DNA of 64,000 bases from Flavobacterium haoranii (lineage in GTDB: Bacteria; Bacteroidota; Bacteroidia; Flavobacteriales; Flavobacteriaceae), in the NCBI RefSeq assembly GCF_009363055.1, contig NZ_CP045292.1:2480001-2544000 (forward strand), in the 5' to 3' direction. The position numbers were made by a program, and so were the translations under genes. The notes under the pieces were generated by a model. The model was not told the DNA's origin. It worked only from the letters and a program-made list of their open reading frames with translations, and made no database searches. Numbering within the stretch: position 1 is the first letter of the stretch; every line of letters begins with the position of its first letter. This document shows, piece by piece, positions 8,778 to 17,830 of this stretch.

Positions 8778-10348
8778 TGTCAAATAGAAAAATTTATTTT
8801 CCGTTGGCCATGTCAATTGCTGTAGCGATAGGTTTATTGCTTGGAAATAAATTGTCTTCTAACCAAAGTTTAACAGCCGCTCAAATCAATAAAAATAAGC
8901 TTAATAAACTGATCGATTTTATTGATAAAGAATATGTAGATAACGTAAATACAGATTCTATTGTTGATATTACAGTAGATAAGATTCTTGAAAATCTCGA
9001 CCCGCATTCGGTTTACATCAATAAGAAAAATATAGCATCTATTAACGAAAGCATGCGCGGCGATTTTGTAGGAATTGGCGTTAATTTTTATATGTATAAA
9101 GATACTTTAGCTGTTATTAAATCGGTTAAAAATGGTCCTTCAGAAAAAGCCGGAATTAAAGCTGGTGATCGCATTTTGTATGCCGAAAAAGTGCAGCTTT
9201 ACGATAAAAAAATCCCTAGTGATAGTATTATTTCTAATTTAAGAGGTGAAGAAGGTTCTGAAGTAAACCTTACTATTTTTAGAAAAACATCTGGTAAAAA
9301 ATTCAAGGTAAAATTAACAAGAGATCGCATTCCGCTTAAAAGTGTTGATGTTGCTTTAAAAGTTTCCAAAGATGTGGGTTATATTAAGATGAACCGATTT
9401 TCTGAAACAACTTACGATGAATTTCATAAAGCACTTTTAAGTTTAAAAGCTCAAGGAATTAAAAGTTTAATTTTAGATGTTAGAGGCAATGGTGGTGGAT
9501 ATCTTGATATGGCGGAAGATATAGCAGATGACTTCTTAAAAGACAAAGAACTTATCGTTAAAACTGTTAATAAAAAAGGAACAGAAGATGCAACTTACGC
9601 TACTTCAAAAGGCGATTTTGAAACAGGTGATTTATATATTTTAATTGACGAAAATTCTGCTTCGGCAAGCGAAATTTTAGCTGGCGCAATTCAAGATAAT
9701 GATAGAGGAACCATTGTTGGAAGACGTTCTTTTGGGAAGGGATTGGTGCAACGTGAAATGCCGCTTGGCGACGGTTCAGCAGTTCGTTTAACGGTTGCTC
9801 GTTACTATACGCCTTCTGGACGTTCTATTCAAAAACCTTACGGAGATAAAGCTGATGGATATTTTAATGAATTTGAAAAGCGTTTTGAAAGTGGCGAATT
9901 ATATGAAGCAGATAGTATTAAAGTAGCAGATAGTTTAAAATATAAAACAAAGAAAGGAAGAATTGTGTATGGTGGAGGTGGAATTATTCCTGATGTATTT
10001 GTTCCTTTTGAAGCAAATCACGGAGAAGAGGCCACTACTATGATCATGCAATCTGGTTTGGTCGATTATTTTGTTTTTGAACAGTTGGATAAAAATCGAT
10101 TGTTTTTTGAAAAATTAGATAAAGAAAAACTTAAAAAGGAAATATTCAATAATTCTAAGTATTTAAATAATTTTAAAAACTATGTTTCTCAAAGTGGTTT
10201 TTTGATGAATTATAAAAATGAGAACAAAATTTTAACGTATTTATACGCCGAATTTGTAAGGCAACTTTTCACCGAAGATGATTATTATAAAATTATTCTG
10301 CAAGAAGATGAAATGGTAAAGAAAGTATTATCTATAAATAAAAAATGA
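8777..10348 (+). CDS. S41 family C-terminal processing peptidase (CtpA-like)
   Basis: A 523-residue periplasmic serine protease. The N-terminal hydrophobic helix (about residues 5-24) acts as signal or anchor. A PDZ domain follows (about 95-190, containing GPSEKAGIKAGDRILYAE), then the S41 catalytic core. The nucleophile lies in DENSASASEILAGAIQDND, and the general-base lysine in RSFGKGLVQREMPLGDGS. Such proteases trim C-termini of envelope proteins. It is the last gene of the HupE-dCMP deaminase operon and ends inside a terminator hairpin. A second, different S41 protease begins at the right end of the window. Confidence 0.9.
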   Translation: MSNRKIYFPLAMSIAVAIGLLLGNKLSSNQSLTAAQINKNKLNKLIDFIDKEYVDNVNTDSIVDITVDKILENLDPHSVYINKKNIASINESMRGDFVGIGVNFYMYKDTLAVIKSVKNGPSEKAGIKAGDRILYAEKVQLYDKKIPSDSIISNLRGEEGSEVNLTIFRKTSGKKFKVKLTRDRIPLKSVDVALKVSKDVGYIKMNRFSETTYDEFHKALLSLKAQGIKSLILDVRGNGGGYLDMAEDIADDFLKDKELIVKTVNKKGTEDATYATSKGDFETGDLYILIDENSASASEILAGAIQDNDRGTIVGRRSFGKGLVQREMPLGDGSAVRLTVARYYTPSGRSIQKPYGDKADGYFNEFEKRFESGELYEADSIKVADSLKYKTKKGRIVYGGGGIIPDVFVPFEANHGEEATTMIMQSGLVDYFVFEQLDKNRLFFEKLDKEKLKKEIFNNSKYLNNFKNYVSQSGFLMNYKNENKILTYLYAEFVRQLFTEDDYYKIILQEDEMVKKVLSINKK

Positions 10349-10367
10349 GAGCAATGCTCTCATTTTT
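10341..10367. terminator. Bidirectional terminator after the CtpA-like protease
   Basis: The 12-bp stem AAAAATGAGAGC / GCTCTCATTTTT with a 3-nt loop overlaps the protease stop codon and touches the stop of the convergent FAD gene. Confidence 0.85.
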
Positions 10368-10975
10368 TATTTATTTATTGCATCGTGTACCATAGTATGA
10401 TTCCCGTCGTTCCAAAGGCTCAAAATATCAGTTGCAACAGCAGCACCGCTTCCAGCAGCAATACTTAATTGGCTCCTATGTCCAGCTAAAACACCAGCAA
10501 CATACAATCCATCTTTAACTAAGTGGTCGTTGTTTTTTAACTGAATTCTGTTTTTTATGGCAGGAACTTTTTGATGTGGCACCACAAAATCTTCTAAACC
10601 TTCAATTGTCATTGGATTTCCAGCACCAATTGCAACTACTACAATCTTAGATTCGAAAACGTTTTTATTTGTGATGATTTTGTAAAATGTTTTATCATCT
10701 TCAATTGAAATTACTTTCTCTTTTTCAATTTGTTCTACTTGAGGATAAGTAGAACTTAAATGCGCTAAACTTTCTTCAAGTAGTTCACTGCCTAATTTTC
10801 CAGCGGGAATTCCGTATGCATTATTAAAAACAGCGGTTTGTAAAGAAGACGCTTTTTGGTGGGTAATAATCCCAATTTTTTTATTTAATGCATATGGCCT
10901 TTCTTTAGCTGAACCTAAAATAAGGGCACACGATACACCTGAAACACCTGCTCCAATAATTATTACATCAAACAT
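10367..10975 (-). CDS. Short FAD-dependent oxidoreductase (thioredoxin-reductase-like fold)
   Basis: 202 residues. The N-terminal MFDVIIIGAGVSGVSCALIL is a Rossmann FAD-binding motif (GxGxxG), and the C-terminal DGLYVAGVLAGHRSQLSIAAG is the second FAD contact of the thioredoxin reductase family. It is far shorter than thioredoxin reductase (about 310 residues): the NAD(P)H domain and the redox CxxC are both absent. It may therefore be a flavin-binding protein reduced by a partner. It ends a minus-strand operon with MarC and a small membrane protein; the upstream stop and this start are directly adjacent. Family assignment is firm, activity unknown. Confidence 0.75.
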   Translation of the reverse strand: MFDVIIIGAGVSGVSCALILGSAKERPYALNKKIGIITHQKASSLQTAVFNNAYGIPAGKLGSELLEESLAHLSSTYPQVEQIEKEKVISIEDDKTFYKIITNKNVFESKIVVVAIGAGNPMTIEGLEDFVVPHQKVPAIKNRIQLKNNDHLVKDGLYVAGVLAGHRSQLSIAAGSGAAVATDILSLWNDGNHTMVHDAINK

Positions 10976-11170
10976 TTATTTAATTTTTTCGTCAATGGAT
11001 TTTGACATTCTAAAAATTACCAACAATACAATAGCACATAATCCTGAAACAACTCCAATTAATGCAACACTACTGTTGCCTTCTAGCGGATGGCTATAAT
11101 CTATTTGAGTTAAGTTAAAAACAATTAATATAACTGCAACGGCTAATAAAATGTAATTCAATATTTTCAT
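10976..11170 (-). CDS. Small two-helix membrane protein, unknown function
   Basis: 64 residues with two predicted membrane helices (about 3-20 and 34-53) and a charged C-terminus ending SKSIDEKIK. It is wedged between MarC (12 bases upstream) and the FAD protein (directly adjacent downstream), which supports its being a real operon member. I do not recognise the family. Confidence 0.6.
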   Translation of the reverse strand: MKILNYILLAVAVILIVFNLTQIDYSHPLEGNSSVALIGVVSGLCAIVLLVIFRMSKSIDEKIK

Positions 11171-11182
11171 TTCTCTTTTTAT

Positions 11183-11755
11183 TTAAACAAATAATCCTTT
11201 AACATTAGCGGCAAAAAGTTTTACCGCAATAGCTAAAAGTATTACACCAAAAACTTTTCTAATTACTCCTAATCCATTATTTCCTAATAATTTTTCAATT
11301 TTTCCTGATAATTTTAAGACAAGATAAACTAATACAATGTTTATTAAAATAGCAACAATAATGTTGATTTTCTCATATTCGGCTCTTAATGAAAGAATAG
11401 TTGTCATGGTTCCTGCTCCTGCAATTAGTGGAAAAGCTATAGGTACAATAGAAGCGGTAGTTGGATTGTCTTCCTTGTAAAGGCGAATGCCTAAAATCAT
11501 TTCTAACGCCAAAAAGAACAAAACAAAAGAACCTGCAACTGCAAACGAATTAGCATCAATACCGATTAATTTTAAAATCTCTTCACCTACGAAAAGAAAA
11601 GCTATCATAATCACAGCAGCCACAATTGTAGCTTTCTCAGATTGTATATGCCCCATTTTACTGCGTAAATCAACAATGATAGGAATGCTTCCCACAATAT
11701 CAATTACAGCAAATAAAATCATACTAATAGTAAAAATCTCTTTCCAGTCAAACAT
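11183..11755 (-). CDS. MarC family integral membrane protein
   Basis: A 190-residue protein with six hydrophobic helices and the MarC/NAAT family pattern. The N-terminal ISMILFAVIDIVGSIPIIVDL carries the conserved D-x-x-G-x-x-P segment, and IVPIAFPLIAGAGTMTTILSL is the repeated half with the G-P-G-type turn. The family was once linked to multiple antibiotic resistance, but that link has been withdrawn; its transport substrate remains unknown. It heads the operon that continues into the small membrane protein and the FAD protein. Confidence 0.88.
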   Translation of the reverse strand: MFDWKEIFTISMILFAVIDIVGSIPIIVDLRSKMGHIQSEKATIVAAVIMIAFLFVGEEILKLIGIDANSFAVAGSFVLFFLALEMILGIRLYKEDNPTTASIVPIAFPLIAGAGTMTTILSLRAEYEKINIIVAILINIVLVYLVLKLSGKIEKLLGNNGLGVIRKVFGVILLAIAVKLFAANVKGLFV

Positions 11756-11771
11756 TTCTGTAAATTTTCAA

Positions 11772-11779
11772 CAAATATA
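11772..11779 (-). promoter_or_regulatory. -7 promoter element (TATATTTG) for marC operon
   Basis: It matches TAnnTTTG on the minus strand, 16 bases before the start codon at 11755, implying a very short leader. Confidence 0.5.
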
Positions 11780-11905
11780 AAGTAAACTTAAGGAATACGC
11801 TTGTTATTTAACGATACATTATAAAATTTCAAATGCAACTAAAAGTTTCAATTTCAAACAAAACAGTCTTTATTCTATTTTCTGTTTTCCATTCTCTAAA
11901 TTAAG

Positions 11906-11913
11906 TATCTTTG
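11906..11913 (+). promoter_or_regulatory. -7 promoter element (TATCTTTG) for the DUF3109 gene
   Basis: It matches TAnnTTTG, followed by C, 18 bases before the ATG at 11932. Confidence 0.55.
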
Positions 11914-11931
11914 CAAAATAAATAAGGATAT

Positions 11932-12495
11932 ATGTTTCAGCTAGATAAAACTATAATTTCTGAGGAAATTTTTGAAAAAGAGTTTGTTTGTAATTTAAAT
12001 GCGTGTCATGGTGCTTGTTGTGTAGATGGCGATGCTGGTGCGCCTTTAGATGAAGAAGAAATAAAAATCATGGCTGAAATTTATCCAAAAGTAAAACCAT
12101 TTCTTCGACCCGAAGGCGTAAAAGCTATTGAAGAACAAGGAACGCATGTAGTTTCCGATTTTGGAGAATTAGAAACACCACTTATTGACGGAAAAGATTG
12201 TGCATATGTAATTTTCGATGGAAAAACAGCGTTATGCGGCATTGAACAAGCTTATAATCAAGGTTTGGTAGATTGGAAAAAACCAGTTTCGTGTCATTTG
12301 TACCCCATTCGTGTTAAAGAATATTCCGATTTTGCAGCGGTTAATTATCATAAATGGCATATTTGTTCCGATGCTTGTGCTTTAGGGGAAGAATTAAGTG
12401 TGCCAGTTTACAAATTTGTAAAGGAAGCTTTAATTAGAAAATTTGGTCAACAATGGTATGACGAATTAGAAAGAGTTGCCGAAGAATTAAAATGA
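11932..12495 (+). CDS. DUF3109 family cysteine-rich protein
   Basis: 187 residues, cytoplasmic. Cysteines sit in the pattern of DUF3109 and the related YkgJ CxxxCxxCC proteins: VCNLNACHGACCVDGDAG near the N-terminus, then KDCAYVIFDGKTALCGIEQA, KPVSCHLYPIRV and HICSDACALGEE. This is at least nine cysteines in conserved clusters, suggesting zinc or iron-sulfur binding. The enzymatic role is not established for the family. It is monocistronic and its stop codon overlaps the end of the convergent TonB-like gene by nine bases. Confidence 0.85.
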   Translation: MFQLDKTIISEEIFEKEFVCNLNACHGACCVDGDAGAPLDEEEIKIMAEIYPKVKPFLRPEGVKAIEEQGTHVVSDFGELETPLIDGKDCAYVIFDGKTALCGIEQAYNQGLVDWKKPVSCHLYPIRVKEYSDFAAVNYHKWHICSDACALGEELSVPVYKFVKEALIRKFGQQWYDELERVAEELK

Positions 12496-15110
12496 CAATG
12501 ATATGCCAATATTCATGAAGCCAGAAAAGGAACTAACAACTGTTTCTTCAGAAAAAAGCTGGTTATAATTAATTGAATTTTTAGTGTTATTATCTGAAAT
12601 ATTAAATATATTATTACCAGATATAAAAATAGAATAATCCTTTTCTTTTACATTGTATTTAAGTAAAAATCCAAAATCATAAATATTATTGGTAGATGTA
12701 TTTGTCATTTCGAATTTGTGTAAAGTTAATTTTGTTTGCCAATATAAGTTGTCGTTAAAGATTTGTCCCAATAATTTAATATAAGGACTATATTGTTCAT
12801 ATTTATTAGTTATATTGTTCGTGATATTTATGTTTTTGTTTGTCAAATATTCTATACCTGTAGAAATATTAAAATTATTGTCTTTGAAATATGTTTTTGC
12901 TTCAAAGTTTACTAAGTTTTGAGAACTTTTATTAATGCTTCTAATATCATTAATAAAAGTAGCTTTTTTAAAGTTTGCGTTTAATAATTCGACGTTTATA
13001 CCTAAAGGGAATTTTCTAAATTTTTTTTCGCCAAATAGTAATATGTATATTGAATTGTCTAAATTAGAAAAATTATATTTTTCTTGAGTTAAGGTTGAAC
13101 TATTTTGAAATGCTTTGTTAATTGATTGTGGTGTATTATTGTAAGAAATATTCAAAACTGAAAACAAATTGGACGATGGCTTAGTATAAGTAGTGTTAAA
13201 TTGAAAGCTATTTGAAATGTTTTTTTCTATCGTTAAGGCACTAGGTAATAGTAATGTTCTATAATCTTGGATAATTCTGCTTTTTGTGAGATGGTAAATT
13301 GAATAATTTGTTTTAGATGAATTGTATGAAATGCTAAAAGTTAGATTTTTTTTAAACATCACATTCAAATCTATACTAGGAAGAATAAAAAACAATTCAT
13401 TATTTAATGAATCTATTTTATTACTGATGAAATCAAATCCCAATGAGTATTTTAAAAACGTATTTACTTTTTTGTTATATCTTAAAAAAGCTGAATTTTC
13501 TGTTGTTTGAAAGTTGCTTTTAAATTTTTGTGAAATTAGGGGTGTTGTTTTGTTTTGTAGTTTTTCGTTGTAAACTATAGATTTTAAACCAACTTTTAAA
13601 CTGTTTTTTTGTTTAGCTTTATAATTGTATTGCCTTTTATTCCAAAAGTAAAAGAATTAAATTTGTTTATTTGAGTTAAAATATTAGAATTAATATCAAA
13701 CTGAACTAATGGATCTGAAGACATTACATATAATTCATTGTTTGAAAAAACATAATCATTTATTAAGGTAGCTTCAAAAAGAATTCTTTCAGAAAGCTTA
13801 TTTTTAAATTTAGAATTAAATCCTAATTTTAAATAGTTATTTGTGAAATCATTATTAAAATTAGTGTTCTCTTCTGTTTCTGAAATAAGATTACTAATTT
13901 TTAAATTTTGGATATCTTTATTTAAAATAAGGTAACAATTAAAAGAAAGAATTTTTTTTCATTTATCTTATTTTCAAACTTTAAAATATTTGCAGAATAA
14001 ATTGAATTACCTTCTACGTCTTGTTCTTTTAAAATAGGTGAGCTATTGTCAAAAAAAGCTGTTTAGTGTTTTTAAATTCAAATTGATTGATATTATTGAG
14101 TACAGAAAAAAAATCTAACTGTTTTGTCTTTTTTTTATTTGAAATATTTAAAGTATAATTGTTTACTGTTTTGTTTTTAATCAAATCTTTACTAAATAAA
14201 AACTGAGGTAAATCTTCATCTTTTATTATTTCTGAGCTGTTGTTCTTGTCACTAAAGACTTTCGATTCTAAGCTTTTCTTTATATCTAAAAAATCGTTTA
14301 TAGTAAATATATTATTATTTACATTATTTGTATTTACAATTAAATTATACTTTATTTTTTTTCCGAAGTTGAAAGTATTTGCATTTAGCCTATATTTTTC
14401 TTTATAACCACCTTCTACTTCAATAGTCCCTTTAAAGATATTTTTAAACTTTTCGTTCAAACCAATATTTAATGCGGTAACTCCCGAACTTTCAAAACCT
14501 TTAATAGAAGAGAAATCCTGATAGTTTTTTAAAAGCTCAATCTTTTCAATCATTTCTGGAGTTAAATTCTCAGTAGCTAGTTGGTGTTGGTCGTTGTAAA
14601 AATCATCACCATCTAATAGAAGATAATCAATTTTTTTTCCATTATATCGTATCTTCCCGTTTTCGTCAATAGACAAACCAGGAAGTTTTTCAATGACATC
14701 TTTTAACTTTAGTTCTGAACCATTTAATATTTTTTTAAATCATATTTTAAAGTGTCATTTTTTTCTACAATATCGAAAGTATTTTGTTCAATAACAACTT
14801 CTTTAAGATCGGTTATTTTTTCTTTTAATATAACCTTTATGTAATTACAGTCATTTATTTCTAATTCCTTTTTTTCATAAGATAAATGCGTGATCTTTAG
14901 AATGGCAGGGAATTTTACATTTTTACAGTCAATTAAAAAATTACCATCCTCATCAGTTTTAGAAAAAAAAGCACTCTTAAAAGTGCTTTTGTCAAGTATT
15001 TGGATATTTGCAAAAGAAACAGGAATGTTAGAACTATCTTTTACAATTCCTCCCAATTGTTGGCTATATGAAAATATTTGAAAAAACAATAAAACAAAAA
15101 TAATTCTCAT
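12487..15110 (-). CDS. TonB-dependent-receptor-like outer-membrane protein, frame broken at four homopolymers
   Basis: The start at 15110 gives a signal peptide (MRIIFVLLFFQIFSYSQQ) and then a carboxypeptidase-regulatory-like domain (GGIVKDSSNIPVSFANIQIL). A plug-like region (LKLKDVIEKLPGLSIDENGK) and a long beta-barrel ending in ISLSF follow. Stops occur at 14724, 14029, about 13918 and about 13595. Each break is repaired by adding one base to a run: T7 at 14730-14736, A7 at 14051-14057, T8 at 13952-13959 and T7 at 13604-13610 (plus-strand bases). With these repairs one frame of about 875 residues spans the whole interval. The stop of the GLPGLI gene upstream directly abuts this start, so the two are one unit. 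It probably forms an outer-membrane channel or receptor for an unknown substrate. Sequencing deletions are the simplest explanation; true decay is possible. Confidence 0.75.
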
Positions 15111-15911
15111 TTAATTCTTGTAAATGATAGTTTCTGTTGTTATTGTTTTATCTCCTTCTTGTGTTGTGATAGATGAAGAGCGTAAATTGTTAATTTTTTG
15201 CTTTATAATCTCGGTAATTTCTTTATGAGTAAAAGTTTTTTTATTTTTAAAATCAGGCTTAAGAATTTCAACTTTATTTTTTACCTCTTTTATCGATATT
15301 GCTGAATATTCATAATAAGGTGTTCCTACATACAAAATTAAACCCGGTAAACCATCAAATTTTTCTGGCCCCGCATTTACTGGAATATCTTCTGTAAACC
15401 ATGCTGTAAATTGCGCATCATGTTCAACCCAATCTGCTAAAGCTTTTTTACAAGTATATCCATTTATAACTTTTATTTCATCGGTAATTTGCCAATTCCA
15501 ATTTTGTAAAAAATCTTTACCATGAAACAATTGGTCAGCATTGAAGTATTCAAATATCATTTCGTTATTTCCAAAATCTTTATAATAAAATTTTTCAGTA
15601 TTTTTAATATCAACAATGATTTTTGTGTTTGTTATTTGAATATGATCATCTTGTTGTGTTTCACTTTTGTTTTCTGTACTGTAATTTGTATTTTTTGTAT
15701 TTTCATCATTACCGTAATAACTTATTCCATGTTTTACATCAACTGTTAGATTATAAAATTTCTTTTTTACCCGTTCACTTCTAATAGCTTCGGGTAATTC
15801 TTTTAATCTTTGTTCTGAAGTAATAAAACCCTCGGAGTACTTTACTAAAAGATTTTGCCCATAAGACGAAAAAGCTAACAAAAAGCCTACTATCAAAAGG
15901 AAATAACGCAT
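15111..15911 (-). CDS. GLPGLI family protein
   Basis: 266 residues with a signal peptide (residues 1-18, ending SSYG). The family is named for a motif present here as KFDGLPGLILYVGTPYYEYS. The preceding WFTEDIPVNAGPEKF is also typical. These Bacteroidota proteins are periplasmic or outer-membrane associated and commonly sit beside a TonB-receptor-like beta-barrel gene, exactly as here, where the two genes abut with no gap. Their molecular function is unknown; a partnership with the adjacent barrel is inferred from context. Confidence 0.88.
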   Translation of the reverse strand: MRYFLLIVGFLLAFSSYGQNLLVKYSEGFITSEQRLKELPEAIRSERVKKKFYNLTVDVKHGISYYGNDENTKNTNYSTENKSETQQDDHIQITNTKIIVDIKNTEKFYYKDFGNNEMIFEYFNADQLFHGKDFLQNWNWQITDEIKVINGYTCKKALADWVEHDAQFTAWFTEDIPVNAGPEKFDGLPGLILYVGTPYYEYSAISIKEVKNKVEILKPDFKNKKTFTHKEITEIIKQKINNLRSSSITTQEGDKTITTETIIYKN

Positions 15912-15944
15912 AATTATCTTGTGTAAAATTATAATGAAATTCTG

Positions 15945-16226
15945 TTAAACAGTTATACAACGTCTTACAGTTGTAGTATAATAAACATCCCATGGCTGTC
16001 CCATATTGTCATAAGTAGTGTATGCATACCAACTCGTTACACTATCATAGCAATACGTTAAGAGTTCTTCTTTGGTTTTAAACTGGGTTGTGTTTAAAAT
16101 TTTTCCCGTTTCGTCTTTTTCTACTAAAGTATAAAGTGCATTTTTCTCTACTTCTTTGGTTTTTCCAGTGTTAGCAAAACTTACCATTCCTAGTATTAAA
16201 GCTAAAATTAAAAGTAATTTTTTCAT
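15945..16226 (-). CDS. Small secreted protein, unknown function
   Basis: 93 residues beginning with a clear signal peptide (MKKLLLILALILGMVSFANT). The mature part is short, with aromatic and tyrosine-rich stretches (SWYAYTTYDNMGQPWDVYYT) and two cysteines that could form a disulfide. No family is recognised. It lies 34 bases upstream of the GLPGLI gene on the same strand and may be its first operon member. An 18-base T run (on this strand) lies between its putative -7 and -33 promoter positions. Confidence 0.65.
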   Translation of the reverse strand: MKKLLLILALILGMVSFANTGKTKEVEKNALYTLVEKDETGKILNTTQFKTKEELLTYCYDSVTSWYAYTTYDNMGQPWDVYYTTTVRRCITV

Positions 16227-16240
16227 TGTATAATTTTTTT

Positions 16241-16248
16241 AAAAGTTA
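16241..16248 (-). promoter_or_regulatory. Possible -7 element (TAACTTTT) next to an 18-base homopolymer
   Basis: A seven-of-eight-type match to TAnnTTTG on the minus strand, 14 bases before the start at 16226. The run of 18 A (plus strand, 16257-16274) falls where the spacer and -33 region would be. Confidence 0.3.
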
Positions 16249-16383
16249 TACTTGCGAAAAAAAAAAAAAAAAAATGAAATACACAAGAAAAAACTAATTT
16301 ATTTCAGGTTAAAACTTTTTTAACTCTAGCTTATAAGTAATAGAATAATTGAAGAAGTAAATTTTTAAATTTTTTAAGATATC

Positions 16384-16429
16384 AAAAATCGTCTTAACGC
16401 TTGATTTATCACTTGTTAAGGCGATTTTT
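16384..16429 (+). terminator. Orphan terminator-like hairpin upstream of nrdB
   Basis: AAAAATCGTCTTAA pairs with TTAAGGCGATTTTT (one G-U pair, 18-nt loop), followed by further T residues on the plus strand. It is about 200 bases before nrdB, with no gene ahead of it, consistent with attenuation or the 3' end of a small RNA. Confidence 0.5.
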
Positions 16430-16631
16430 TTACGTCTTTTTTATTTTTTAAGATATTGATAATCAATGATATATAATAAAAATGAGTTTTTCTTACAAAT
16501 TCTTATATTGTTAAAAACTTGCCCAAATTGTGAATAAGTTTGACTTTGATTTTTTAATTCAAATGACAAACTTTGTAATCCCCTTATCGTACAAATAATC
16601 AATTTTATAACAATATCAAAATCAATTAGCT

Positions 16632-17609
16632 ATGTCTGTAGTAGAACCTATTTTGCAAGAAAACAAAGACCGATTTGTAATTTTTCCAATTAAACACCAC
16701 GATATTTGGGAATGGTACAAGAAACAAGAGGCTTGTTTTTGGACTGCTGAGGAAATAGATTTACACCAAGATATTACCGATTGGAATACAAAATTAAACG
16801 ATGATGAAAAGTTTTTCATCAAGCATATTTTAGCCTTTTTTGCAGCTTCTGACGGAATTGTAAATGAAAATTTGGCAGAAAACTTTGTAAGTGAAGTACA
16901 ATATACCGAGGCTAAATTTTTCTATGGTTTCCAATTAATGATGGAAAATATTCATTCTGAAACCTATTCATTATTAATTGATACTTACGTTAAAGACGAA
17001 AAAGAGAAAAATATTTTATTTAAAGCGTTAGAAAACTTCCCTGCCATCGCAAAAAAAGCAGAGTGGGCTTTAAAATGGGTAGAGTCAGATTCTTTTGCTG
17101 AGCGTTTAATTGCTTTTGCTGCTGTAGAAGGAATTTTCTTTTCAGGGGCTTTCTGTTCGATTTTCTGGTTAAAGAAAAGAGGAGTTATGCCTGGATTAAC
17201 ATTCTCAAATGAGTTAATTTCTCGTGATGAAGGAATGCATTGTGATTTTGCGGTTCATTTACACAATAATCACTTAATTAATAAAGTTTCTAAAGCTAGA
17301 ATTACCGAAATTTTAACAAATGCTTTAGATATTGAACGTGAATTTATTACCGAAAGTTTACCAGTAAGCTTAATTGGTATGAATGCGAAATTAATGACAC
17401 AGTATTTAGAGTTTGTTACCGATAGATTATTAGTAGAATTAGGATGTGAAAGAGTTTATAATTCCTCAAATCCATTCGATTTTATGGATATGATTTCGCT
17501 TCAAGGAAAAACAAATTTCTTTGAAAAACGAGTGTCAGAATATCAAAAAGCGGGTGTTTTAAATAACGATACAGATTCTAATAAAATTAGTTTCGACGCA
17601 GATTTCTAA
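16632..17609 (+). CDS. nrdB: Class Ia ribonucleotide reductase, beta subunit
   Basis: 325 residues. It holds the diiron-tyrosyl radical used by NrdA to make deoxyribonucleotides. Ligand spacing matches the class Ia pattern: D74 ([12 protein letters not shown]), E105 and H108 with the radical tyrosine Y112 in [13 protein letters not shown], and the later E/H pair in [15 protein letters not shown]. The C-terminal tail (NKISFDADF) is the acidic-aromatic peptide that docks into NrdA. It precedes nrdA in the same direction, separated by a 221-base spacer holding a composite palindromic repeat. Transcription probably starts in the long upstream intergenic region. Confidence 0.95.
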   Translation: MSVVEPILQENKDRFVIFPIKHHDIWEWYKKQEACFWTAEEIDLHQDITDWNTKLNDDEKFFIKHILAFFAASDGIVNENLAENFVSEVQYTEAKFFYGFQLMMENIHSETYSLLIDTYVKDEKEKNILFKALENFPAIAKKAEWALKWVESDSFAERLIAFAAVEGIFFSGAFCSIFWLKKRGVMPGLTFSNELISRDEGMHCDFAVHLHNNHLINKVSKARITEILTNALDIEREFITESLPVSLIGMNAKLMTQYLEFVTDRLLVELGCERVYNSSNPFDFMDMISLQGKTNFFEKRVSEYQKAGVLNNDTDSNKISFDADF

Positions 17610-17648
17610 ATCCCCAAATTTAGAAAACTAACCTATAAAAAATTTCTA

Positions 17649-17780
17649 TCACCCTGAGCTTGTCGAAGGGAGAAGCGAATCTTCAGGAATTTGGTTTTCC
17701 ATTTTCCTGCTGTGCGTTACAATCTTTTTTGTTAGCTTAAAGCTAAAAGCAAAAAAGGATTTACACTTCCATCAGGGCTA
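17649..17780 (+). repeat. Composite palindromic repeat between nrdB and nrdA (copy 1)
   Basis: The unit reads CACCCTGAGCTTGTCGAAGG, an AGCGAATCTTCAGG segment, CCTGCTGTGCGTTACAATC, a hairpin (TTTTTTG-TTAGCTT / AAGCTAAAAGCAAAAAA) and finally ATCAGGGCTAGG. The same order (TGAGCTTGTCGAA, CCCGCT, hairpin, TCGGGGCTA) recurs on the minus strand at 43612-43763. Both copies lie in spacers between co-directional genes and point the same way as those genes. Confidence 0.7.
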
Positions 17781-17830
17781 GGAAGTAAATTTTGGGCTCT
17801 ATTAACCAAGTAATTAAAAGTAGTTGTAAT

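Larger units (their letters stand above)
16227..16631. other. 405-base intergenic region upstream of nrdB
   Basis: No convincing gene. Contents seen: an A18 run (16257-16274), a terminator-like hairpin (16384-16429) followed by T residues on the plus strand, and a 13-bp palindrome ATTGATAATCAAT (16455-16467). The rest is very AT-rich, and I found no clear TAnnTTTG element for nrdB. The hairpin has no upstream gene on the plus strand, so the region may encode a short RNA or a leader of nrdB. Confidence 0.6.

Noticed and set aside
12487..15110. Treating the barrel gene as a decayed pseudogene
   Set aside because: All four breaks are single deletions in runs of 7-8 bases, and coding quality between breaks is normal; similar breaks occur in conserved metabolic genes in the same window. 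Not fully excluded.
16274..16297. Seven-codon open frame (MKYTRKN) upstream of nrdB as a leader peptide
   Set aside because: It starts inside the A run, has no run of regulatory codons and no conserved link to the hairpin; chance occurrence is likely.
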